A stretch of DNA of 64,000 nucleotides from Blastobasis lacticolella (Eukaryota; Arthropoda; Insecta; Lepidoptera; Blastobasidae): assembly GCA_905147135.1 (NCBI GenBank), contig LR990045.1:13678173-13742172 (forward strand). The letters run 5' to 3'. The notes under the pieces were generated by a model. The model did not search any database, had not been told where the DNA came from, and saw only the letters and a program-made list of their open reading frames with translations. This document shows, piece by piece, positions 21,976 through 31,700 of the stretch. The stretch's first letter is position 1. Every line of letters begins with the position of its first letter. Position numbers and translations under genes: made by a program.

Positions 21976-22770
21976 TTATTTTTCCGTGATAAAATGTAGC
22001 CTAAAAATCTAAATCTAATCTAATAAAAATGTTCATCATCATCTTCAAAAATACTAATCTTTTCTCTTTATAATTAGTATAGATAAATGATAGACAAAGT
22101 AATTTTGATTTACTTCAATATAAGACAAAATTCACAATAAGTCCACACATTTAGGAAACGAAAATGTAGCCTATTTTTACTACTCATAGATCCCGAGAAA
22201 CCCAATGTTATCCTGGCAAACCCAGCGGCTGTGTTGTTAGTATAACAAGCAAAATCCGATTATTAGGTAACCGAAGCCGTATTTTACTTTTAGAGTGCCG
22301 TAAAACAGACCTACGAGTACGAGAGTTGTTAACTGGGACAATATGGGAAAATCGGATAACATAAAGGGATATGAGGGAAACGGTGTTAGGAACCATTTGC
22401 TCTTAATTAAGGAGAGTCGAACCACGTTTAAAAATTGTTGAAACTTTTTTACAAAAAATACCAACTCAGCTGTTTATTATTTTTCTGTTAGTATTGCTTT
22501 TCAGATCCTTAATTGGCACTGAGTCGATCCTCATTTGATGGCCAACTCAATATTCATACAAAAAGAGAACATTGTTTCTAAGACAGTTTCTCTTTATCTG
22601 CTAGTGTCGGATTTCCCAGCACTGTTCCAGTTAAAAATACCCACTGTATATTATTATGTGAATAATATCTCTTCACCTAGTTGATTGTAGTGAAGTATAT
22701 ATCTTCCTTATATCTATTATGGTAGAACTGTATAACGCTTAAAGTCCAAATAACAAATTAATTTAATCAC
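21976..22770. other. No gene seen
   Basis: No coding signal. The open frames at 22208-22464 (minus) have no recognisable content. Confidence 0.3.
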
Positions 22771-22772
22771 CA

Positions 22773-23090
22773 TCATCTCGGCGTTATGTCCCGAGTGCGC
22801 TCCCGCGCGGCACGCGAGGGTCCGAGGTCCGCCTTCCTACTCTTTCTGGCCCACTTCGCTCGGTCTTCGGCATCCTTGGTGGTGAGCTTGTTGGCACGCA
22901 TGACATTCTTGACGACGTCAATCCATCGCTTCTTGGGCCGACCTCTCCTTCCGAGGCCTGGCGGGGGTGGCATGGCTAGACACTTGTTCCCCACGTATTT
23001 TGCCGGTCTGCGTAAGACGTGGCCATACCATCGAAGGCGGCACTCTTGCAGCTTATCTGCGATGTCACCGCAGCAACGAATTAATTTACG
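22773..23090 (-). mobile_element. RTE-type LINE C-terminal fragment
   Basis: The minus strand reads DIADKLQECRLRWYGHVLRR, then YVGNKCLAM, GRRGRPKKRWIDVVKNVM and DAEDRAKWARKSRKADLG. This is the characteristic C-terminus of RTE-type and related LINE polyproteins. About 100 codons are open. The rest of the element is absent. Confidence 0.7.
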
Positions 23091-23149
23091 TGTACTAAAT
23101 ACTGTACTAGCCTAAACGCTAAATAGGTGACCACACTATCATTTGATGC

Positions 23150-23688
23150 CTAAATTCAGTAGACTAAATGATTCAGTTACTGAATTAGTCAAATGTAATC
23201 GCATTTAGCAAGTTAGGATGCTAAATTTAGAAGAACATATGGTTTCTGAATTGAGAAGCCTAATTAGAAACGCATTTAGGAAGGTGTTATAGCATTTAGT
23301 AACTTACTTAATTCAGATGGACGTTCAGAAACACATTTTTGCCTAGTAATTTAACTGTGTGACTTTAATCTGGTAACATTAGGCCTTTTTAGAGAAATCA
23401 TATTTAAAATAAATATTACTAAACATTATTCGAGGTGATTAACGCCAAGGTGATCCCGTACTTATAAGAATCATGTTTAGTTTTCATATAAATGTAAAGC
23501 AGTGCAGTTTTCGAACACAACATCTAAATAAAAAGTATAACTGAATGGCGGGAATTCAAAAGCAGTTCTCGTACACAACACGTCCGATTTCGTAACGCTT
23601 CAACCAGTAAATGAATTTAGTAATTGAATTTAGAACAGTGTAATCAGAAGCTTCTCAATTTAGAAGCTAGTTGCTTCTGAATTTAGGT
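23150..23688. mobile_element. Candidate MITE with CTAAATTCAG subterminal repeats
   Basis: Starts CCTAAATTCAGTAG and ends CTTCTGAATTTAGG, an imperfect terminal inverted repeat. TAAATTCAG/CTGAATTTA-type motifs recur many times near both ends. No coding capacity. No target duplication was seen at these edges, so the boundaries are approximate. Confidence 0.45.
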
Positions 23689-23697
23689 ATGTGTAAT

Positions 23698-23918
23698 AGG
23701 CGCATAAGCAAAGCTTGTGTTATGGGTGTTAGATAACTGATAACTACTTATACATTGTTTTTTTTTAAATACATACTTATTATAGGTACATACTACATCC
23801 AGACCCGAAACAGAAATTAAAATTCATCATTTCAATTTCTGCACGGCCGGGAATCGAACCCTCTGGGACCTCTGCGTGGCGACCGGCATGTTAACCAACT
23901 GAACCACTCAGGTCGTCA
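23698..23918 (-). mobile_element. tRNA-derived SINE, family B, copy 3 (inverted)
   Basis: The reverse complement carries GACGACCTGAGTGGTTCAGT, the tRNA-like head, then the family B body ending at AAAGCTTTGCTTATGCGCC. The extreme tail is missing. Confidence 0.7.
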
Positions 23919-24218
23919 AAATTCAACAAGATAAAATAGATATATTGATTTACAAAGTTAGAAAAAAATTTTGATAGACATTTAATTAATTGTTTTCACA
24001 TATAGGCAACTGAAGCTTGACTTGTATTTACAATATCATTCCATTTGTTAACTAAAGTGGAGAACAAATATTAATTTACACTAGACTATTAACTTAACTC
24101 ACTCAAAAGAAAAGAACTTTAAAAGTTAGGGAACCGCATCTACCCAACACTTAGTCTGGATGTTTTTGACAGTATTAGATTTCGTATTGAAGAGGCAAGG
24201 TTGGGGATGTCAAGCAAT

Positions 24219-24226
24219 TTATTAAA
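24219..24226. repeat. Left target-site duplication of foldback element
   Basis: TTATTAAA here and at 25610-25617 flank the inverted repeats exactly. Confidence 0.65.
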
Positions 24227-24439
24227 GGATTGATCGATGTACAACACAAACGCAATTCTACCTATTCGCGATTCTACACAATATGAATTCCGCACAACTG
24301 ACATTCAACACATTATTTATTTCACACAGTCTTCAATTATACACAAACGCGATTCTTCCTGTTCGCGATTCTACACAATATTAATTCCACACAACTGCTG
24401 CCATTCAACAGATTTGCCACATATTCGTCAACGCTGGGG

Positions 24440-24960
24440 ACCTGGGACTGGCTGACTTAAACCTCGACCTAAGTTTAGTGGAACCAGTTGACGGTTGACC
24501 AAGGTCAACCCTATTTAATAAACCTGGTCCAATGCTTTGTTGGTTGACTGGGGTTGAACTTGGTCAACCTTTACTAGGTCAACTAAACTTAGGTCCTGAT
24601 CTAGTTCTAACCTTGCGTATATAACCAGTCTCAGGGTGCCCAGCGATGGCCAGGTTGGTTGACCAGGTTATTTGACCAGACTTGACCTTGGTCAAAATTT
24701 AATAGGTCCACTAAACATAGGCCCTGGTCTAGTTCTAAGCTTGGGTTACAATTCAACCAGTCTTAAGGTGCCCAGAGTTGAACAGGTTGGTTGACCAAAG
24801 TTGACCTTGGTAAACCATTACTATGTCCACTAAACTTAGGCCCCGGTCAAGATCTACGCTGAGGTTACAACACAACCATTCTCAGGGTGCCCAGTGTTGA
24901 CGAATGTGTGAATGGCAGTCCAGGGTCCTCAGCGTTGACCAGGTTAGTTGGATCAGAGTT
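24440..24960. repeat. Tandem repeat of about 125 bp inside foldback element
   Basis: The motif GGTGCCCAG followed by GTTGACCAGGTTGGTTGACC recurs near 24637, 24767 and 24890. Short elements AGGTCAACT and TTGACCTTGGTCAA recur within each unit. Confidence 0.65.
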
Positions 24961-25044
24961 ATTATGAGACTTCTATAAGCAACGCGTTCTAGTTTGGTCT
25001 GTCAGTATAAATTAACAATACACTAATAGGTCACTTTACTTAAA

Positions 25045-25388
25045 AGGATAACTAAGTTATACTATCCGACTCGTAAGCGAAAGGGACCGGGTTTCAATCC
25101 CACTGCTGCCATGTACCAATTACTCTTTTCTGAGTTATGTCCATTAGTTGAATACTAACCGATGCTCTTAGGGTGAGGGCAAACATCATGATGAAACCTG
25201 CTCATTCAGGTGACCGAATGTGTAGGTAACTATGATCCAATTTGTTCAGGTTCCTGTGGTAGCAGGTCAGATGGCAGTCGCTCCACTGTAATTACTTGAT
25301 CTGCCAATCCTGGATCATGGTCAATGTAAATCCCGGGCCCTCGTGTGAGACAGGACAACCGGCACATTAACGCCAAGATGATGAGATG
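25045..25388 (+). mobile_element. tRNA-derived SINE, family A, copy 1
   Basis: The head includes CCGACTCGTAAGCGAAAGGG and the B-box-like GGGTTTCAATCCC. The body contains GAGTTATGTCCATTAGTTGA, then CACTGTAATTACTTGATCTG and CATTAACGCCAAGATGATG. It is nested in the foldback element and hence younger. Confidence 0.7.
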
Positions 25389-25617
25389 ATTTAAAAAATG
25401 TAACGAATATGTGGAATAGCGGATCTGATGAATTTCTGCAGTTGTGTGGAATTAATATTGTGTAGAATCGCGAACAGGAAGAAACGCGTTTGTGTATAAT
25501 TGAAGACTGTGTAGAATAAATAATGTGTTGAATGTCAGTTGTGCGGAATCCATATTGTGTAGAATCGCGAATAGGTAGAATTGCGTTTGTGTTGTATATC
25601 GATCAATCCTTATTAAA

Positions 25618-26340
25618 CTTCTCCGCTGCACGAAATAAGCACGAATTTTGCCTATAGTTAGTGGAACTCGCAGGCACAGATAAGGTGATGGGCTGTCTGA
25701 AGGCTCTATTAGGAACTCTTAAGTTTATCTTGGAGAGTAATTAAGGAGTATCTACCTGACTTTGAGCAATATTGAGAAGAAAGGCTACATATGCTACAAA
25801 ATATAAAGCGTCAGGTAGCATTTTTGTTACATAACCTTAAGTAAAATTAAGTACTAATAGGTAAGTGGGGTACACTTACTTGCGTAACTTATTAATAAAA
25901 CTAATTAATAGTAATATATTTACTGCTTTTCGAAGTATTCTCCGTTACAATTCAGTCAAATTTAATTACAATTTGGTTAAATCATTTTTTAAAACATGAC
26001 GACCATTTGACTGACCTGCGGGCATGTTTTATACATGCTGGTTGAAAGCTATCACGACCCCTTCCGACCCCGTAAATATCAAACTTATCATCAAATCATT
26101 GATTTTGGGAAAATTAAGAAACCGCATGGTGCCATGTCTGGACTATGTGCAGGATGGGTAGCTGTATCTTATGAGTAGCCAAAAATGACTTTGACTAGTT
26201 CGCGGTGTACGCCAAAGCATTGTCATGGTGCAATAGGATGCGACTTCAATTGACTTCATGGTCGATTTTACCCGACTGCCAAGTAGGGGTTATGTTTTTC
26301 GCGCGTATCGTGTATGCATGTTTTTTGTAAATTTCGTTAT
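25618..26340. other. No gene seen
   Basis: No coding signal or recognised repeat. Confidence 0.3.
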
Positions 26341-26630
26341 TACCTCGTACCTTCTTCGGCCGTGTCGTGTCCGGCGGAGTAGAATAGCGCCAACCCCTTA
26401 CACTCGTGGGTGTCGTATTCCTATACAGACTAATATTTCTCGATCGAGGCAGAAGATCTAGTGTCTCCGTGGACTAGAAAATGGGCAGCAGCGTTTTCCA
26501 TTGTTATTTTTTCATCACTGCGATCTCCAACCCGCCTGTCAAGAGATTATGGCACTAACCTCCCCTTGCGTGGAAGAGGCCCTTAGTCCTGCAGTGGACT
26601 GTTATGGGATGTGATGATGATGATGATGAC
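26341..26630 (+). repeat. Dispersed repeat, family C, copy 1 (GATGAT tail)
   Basis: Contains CCGGCGGAGTAGAATAGCGC, TTACACTCGTGGGTGTCGTA, GAAAATGGGCAGCAGCGTTT and CCTGCAGTGGACTGTTATGG, and ends in a GATGATGATGATG tail. Copies: 34318-34466, 38066-38335, 45712-45872 and its duplicate. The GATGAT tail suggests RTE-type mobilisation. Confidence 0.65.
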
Positions 26631-26747
26631 CTTCCAAATGACTAAATAAATTACAACAGTTAATTTATCGTAAGATTCGTCTCAAAAACCCTAGTGCCCT
26701 TGGATAGGTGTTAAAAAATATATTTAAATGATTGATTTTGGACGCAA

Positions 26748-27140
26748 TTTTTTTTATGTTATTCGGCAGACAAACAGGCAAGCGGGCCACCCGATGGAAA
26801 GTGGTCACCGCCGCCATGCGTTGCCCGCCTCTGAAGAGACCTCTAATATAGGTACCTCTTGAACAATCCCATGTCATAGTCCAAAGGAAACACTGTGGCT
26901 GGGAGCTCATTCCACATCCGAATCGTACGAGCGAGAAACGTTATTTCTAACCTTAGCGTGGTGACCAACAGAGGGTCTACGTAGTGGGGATGAGTACCCA
27001 GCCCACGGCGGGTGGTGCGATGGCGAAATTTTGCTGTGGGCACCAAATCGAAAAGTTCCTCGGAACACTCCCCATTGTACAGCCGATAGAACACACACAC
27101 GGAGCCAAAGTCTTTTCGGTTAGCCAGTGGTTCCAACTTT
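26748..27140 (-). mobile_element. CR1/jockey-type LINE C-terminus and tail
   Basis: The minus strand reads MEPLANRKDFGSVCVFYRLY, then NGECSEELFDLVPTAKFRHR, MWNELPATVFPLDYDMGLFK and the tail with GTGACCACTTTCCATCGGG. This is the familiar C-terminal end of a lepidopteran LINE, 5'-truncated. It ends in a poly-A-like stretch near 26745. Confidence 0.75.
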
Positions 27141-27349
27141 GTTTTTAATTTAATATTGTGAAGTTTAAACCTTTTTTTCGGTACCCATTGAGTGGGGTAT
27201 CAAAATGAAGGGCTTAAAGAGCTGATTTCAAATAAGTTTATATTCTTAAAATGAGTTTGGAAAGACAAATTATCTTCAATACATTTGAGTTCAATAGCAA
27301 ATTTGTGTTTGTAATTGTCAGGTTTGTATGAAAGAAAAAAGGAAAGGTA

Positions 27350-27500
27350 AGTGTAGGTTAGGTGTAGGTTAGGTGCAGGTTAGGTGTAGGGTAGGTGTAG
27401 GGTAGGTGTAGGGCAGGTGTAGGGTAGGTATAGAATAGGTGTAGGGTAGGTGTAAAGTAGGTGTGGGGTAGGTGTAGGGTATGGTAGGGTAGATGTAGGG
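27350..27500. repeat. Minisatellite of about 10-12 bp (TAGGTGTAGGG)
   Basis: More than ten tandem units of GTAGGTTAGGT/GTAGGGTAGGT. Shorter arrays of the same unit occur at 32850-32885 and, inverted, at 14715-14770 and 33797-33830. Confidence 0.8.
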
Positions 27501-27552
27501 GCGGAGTAGAACGCCACGCCGCCCGGGTAGTTGTACCATATACTCATTATAA

Positions 27553-27640
27553 ATGATCATCTCGTTACGGTTATGCTCTTATTGATGCCTTAACCATGAT
27601 CCAGGATTTAGCAGATCAGGTAATTGTACTACATAGTAAT
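27553..27640 (-). mobile_element. SINE family A fragment
   Basis: TGATCATCTCGTTACGGTTA and ACCATGATCCAGGATTTAGC match the 3' part of inverted family A copies such as 55944-56040. Confidence 0.5.
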
Positions 27641-28375
27641 TTTAAAGTAAAATATCCGCTTGGCCCCGGTACAACTCAAAATCTTAAGCCCCGAGTTTAT
27701 GGTAATGTAATGAGTGCAGTCCTCATCGTTTGGCTTTCGTCCAAAGTTCGATACCAGTGCAGTTTATGAAGTCAACTGCCGAATAACAGGGTTTAAATTC
27801 CCCGAAAGCTAGAGCCAACCATATTCCGCGTAAAAATTCCCTCAAGATTGCGCGGCTAATGTCTCTGAATACCTGCCAAGAATCAAATGGCGATAAGATT
27901 GTCTGCTGAGATTTAAAATGCATTAACTTTCGAATATATCATTTTATTTATGTATCAAATTCACATTCCAAACAACTTACACAACTATATAAAAATTAAA
28001 ACATATGTAGTTTTATTAACTATGAAATTAAAAGTATATTTTAATTTTTACCAAAATACATATATTAAAAACAACGGTTCAAGCACCGTCTTTCATGTGG
28101 ATGTTTGAAAGTTCGAGCTACAACAGCTACGACTGCCTACGAGAGCTACGACCAAGATCTTAAATTTCTTGGCACGTACTGGCTTCACCAGGCTATTGCT
28201 ACTACCAAAAGTGTTTTATCCTGAAACACTGCCACGGTCATCAAGACACTACTGCCTATTGCTGTAACGGCTACAGGATCCCTAATTGTCCGCAACTGCG
28301 GGTTGGTGTCGATTAGAGAATGCAATACCACATTACTGCATGCATACAGTGTTGCAGCATTTAGCATCTCTCACT
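27641..28375. other. No gene seen; 3' flank of the SPATA22-like gene
   Basis: The 3' untranslated region of the SPATA22-like transcript may extend into this AT-rich stretch. No coding signal was found. Confidence 0.3.
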
Positions 28376-28690
28376 GCGTGTTGACGGTGTATTCCCTAGC
28401 CAAAGTGGCGAGGTGGGGTGGTGCGCAGCGATATTGAAGCTCTGTATAATCAGTTCTGCGTTTATCTTGCGTGAGGTTCTACAGTGTCGCAGCTCTCACA
28501 GCGTGTTGACGCCGGTGTATTCCCTAGCCAAAGGGCGAGGTGGGGTGGTGCGCAGCGATATTGAAGCTCTGTATAATTTGTTCTGCGTTTATCTTGCGTG
28601 GGGTTGTACAGTGTCGCAGCTCTCACAGCGTGTTGACGCCGGTGTATTCCCTAGCCAGAGTGGCGAGGTGGTGCGCGGCGGCGGCGGCGC
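28376..28690. repeat. Triplicated 125-127 bp unit at the SPATA22-like stop codon
   Basis: GCGTGTTGACG...GTGTATTCCCTAGCC starts at 28376, 28501 and 28628. The third copy contains the last 15 codons of the terminal exon. The two copies to its left (downstream in the transcript) repeat the coding end plus stop and about 60 bp of 3' untranslated sequence. Confidence 0.85.
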
Positions 28691-28782
28691 GGCGCGGCGC
28701 GGTGGCGAGGTCGGCGCCGCGGGCCGCGCGCACGCTCAGAGCCTGCAGGCGACTCGAGCCAGCCCTCATGCGGCCTACCACC
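28623..28782 (-). CDS. SPATA22: SPATA22-like exon 11 (terminal)
   Basis: Acceptor ATCCTTCCAG. Encodes VVGRMRAGSSRLQALSVRAA, an Ala/Arg-rich stretch from a GCG/GCC-rich block (28668-28760), then HHLATLAREYTGVNTL and TGA. The GC content is far above that of its surroundings. Confidence 0.75.
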
Positions 28783-31700
28783 CTGGAAGGATTGCTATTG
28801 TTGTCATGCTACTCAAGTGGTAAATGAGCAGCCTACCTTTTTTATGCTATTCAGTGACAAACGAGCAGACCAGCCCACTTGATGGTAAGTGGTAACTGTC
28901 CCCCGAAACATTTACATTTCACACATTTAGGCTGCAGGTAACAAAACTGCAGAAACGTGTCACTGTTAGACTTTCACTACACATGTTATCGGGTTTGTTG
29001 CCACGGTTAGTATTGTTTTAACCTCGATATTTCGACGCAGTAGTGAAAGTGTAGTGAATAACCACGAAAGTCTTAAAACCTATATGTGTCACTGTTAGGA
29101 CTAAGATTAAATGCCTCATGCCTGTAATTTCGCTGGCTTCCTTCTCTTTCAAACCGGAACACAACAATGCATTGTTACTTGGCGGCAGAAATAGATCAAG
29201 CGGTGGTACTCACCCAGGTGGACTCTTCAGGCTAGACAGAGTCCTACCATCACAAACCTTACCTGATGGAAAATAATTAAGCACACAATCAAATCCATAG
29301 ATCGAACCACACAAATGGTAAATCGCCCGCCGTGAGGTAGGCGGGAGAGGGACGTTTTGGGGTTGTTTCCGCAAAATGTCATCAAGTGATGTTTCGCATG
29401 CATCCCCGAAATTTCATCCTCCCACCCCCTACGGGCGATGTATCAGTTGTGTTGTCGACCTATAGCCCTAAACTAAGCATAGCTTGTGATGTGGGTAAAC
29501 TGTCACTGTCCCAATAACATCTTCAAATAATCCGTACACTTAGGTTTAATGTTACAAAAATGTTAACGAATATCATGTGCATTCACTGTGAGAGCTAAGA
29601 TAACTCATGCTTGTTATTGCGTCAGCTACCTAAACACGCCTAGTTCACTAACCTTATAGTACACGGAGGGTTCAGTTCTGGCAGCAGAAAGTCGATTTCA
29701 TAGTATACAACTTGCATGGCGGGGCCGTTCTCGTCTCTGATCACCAAGTTCTTGGCGCACGACTCCCCGTCTCGCACGCTCACACATTTGGCTGGAATTA
29801 GAGTTATAGCTTTGCAATCAAATAAACAATGAGATGATTCTTTAATATAGCTTCAATACGGTGCCAACAGTAGGCATATTCATACATGTCAAGATACGAA
29901 TGTGTTAAATTAAAAACACTAAAACAACTACCTTTATTTATGCTATTCAAATATTAAATAAGTAATCCATTTAATGGAAGGCCAAACCAACGCGTTCAGC
30001 CCGAGTTCGCGAAGGTGTGCACGGTGGAGATAACTGCGCGTTCGCGTTCACATTCCAGATGTTCAACAGGTTGGCCACATTACTTTCTCATACTTCATAC
30101 AGAACAAATAGCCGCGTGCCGCATCCGAACGCAACATGCGCGATCTGGTCGCCACCGCCGCGAGCAGACGCTGCATTAGCCAATCAGAGTACGCGTCGAT
30201 GTGGACACGTTTAAATAACATCTGACGACCACCGTGCACGCCACCGCGCACGCGGGCTAACGTTGGTTTGACCTTTCTTTTAGCTGGGTTCTGAGCGTTC
30301 TGGTGTACTTCTGAACTTCTGAATTCTAGCAACATAGCGAGGGTGTATTTCAGAGGAGATTGGTTCCGAAGTGTTTGGAACACAACAATTTCATTAATGA
30401 GCAGTAAAAAGATCTTGACGGCAGCAGTTATGAAAATATTGGCCAAACGTGTATGAAACTAATGATTTTATCCAAGAATAGAATATGTAGCAAAAAACTG
30501 CAGAAGACATGCTGTGCCAAAAAATTCAAAATCTTGTAGTAGTAGTTGTATAGTCGTAGCTGACGTAGTTAGTGGTATAATAGCTGTCGTAGCCCGTAGC
30601 GTTACAACTTTAACGCATCAACTTTTAATGTTTGCAGTATAAGTTGTTTGTAATGATAAGTCGCAACCGCGCTCAGTTGCCAGAATGTCATGTCAGAATG
30701 AATGACACATTAAATGTGTAAATTTTGGAAACACGCCCAGAACCCAACTATAAAATAACTCCTACTAATAACTAAAATAATGTCCCACAAAATCATCAAA
30801 CAAGACCAAAAAAGAAACATTTACTTACCTATCAGAGATAGTCGATGGGGCATAAAAAACAATTTACTAACCGACAATCTCATAAAGAATCAGCAGACCA
30901 ACGTCCTGCATAGCCTTGTGCCATTTGAGCACCTTCTCCACGGGCCCGGAAAATGCTCTCGGCCCGCTTTTATGTAACGCCTGAATGGACACAATTTGTT
31001 TCTATAGTTTGTTGTTTCGTTGCGAATGGTGTAATTATTGTTAATGGGATAAGGTTACAATACAATGTGAAGGGCTTTTCGAGCTAATATATAACAATGA
31101 AAAACGGCTTACGACTATTGTGTAGTGTTTCAAATAGCCATTTATTTGAACATTAGATAAGCAATAAAATTAAGCAATAACACTCATTGGGCTACGTCCA
31201 TATGGGTATCAACAGTATTGAACGGACGACACAAGGTTGCGGTAAGTGGTTAGCTGTAAGCAGCGAACTACTATACTCATTTCGTTTGTTATAAATAACT
31301 CATGGACCGGCAAACGTAACGCCAGCGTAGTATTAGTGTGCAGTAGCTATTATTCGCAGAGTAGTGATAGTATAATAAAAATAAGACAAACCTACATTAA
31401 CAAATATCAGTGAAATTATTTCTTAAATTTCACTGATATTTGACGATGAACTGTAATATTTTAACAGCTGATCCGATACTTGGAATTGCATTACTGCTGT
31501 ATTTAAATTAATGAAATCTTGAATCTACTCTATTGTTTGTTAATATAATAACAATAAACTGTCAAACTTGACATTTGTAATTGGAGTTGCCATTTATAAA
31601 ACCAATTCCATTCTGTAGAAAATAAATGGATTGATCTATTCGGAGGTGCTCAAAATAGCAACACCAAGGGTGCGTAATGTATTTGGTTCCTTATTATTCT

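Larger units (their letters stand above)
24227..25609. mobile_element. Foldback DNA element with 8-bp target duplication
   Basis: The terminal inverted repeats (about 24227-24430 and 25395-25609) start GGATTGATCGATGTACAACA and remain nearly identical for about 200 bp. The flanking 8-bp duplication is TTATTAAA. The centre holds three or more direct units of about 125 bp (24440-24960). A family A SINE has inserted at about 25045-25388. No transposase, so it is non-autonomous. An 8-bp duplication is compatible with hAT-, P- or Merlin-type mobilisation, but the termini do not settle which. Confidence 0.75.

Noticed and set aside
27369..27560. 63-codon frame with YTYPTPTLHLP repeats
   Set aside because: Translation of the TAGGTGTAGGG minisatellite.
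28413..28827. Plus-strand frames of 95-136 codons
   Set aside because: They are the antisense of the triplicated end of the SPATA22-like terminal exon. The minus strand has splice sites and a protein match; the plus strand has neither.
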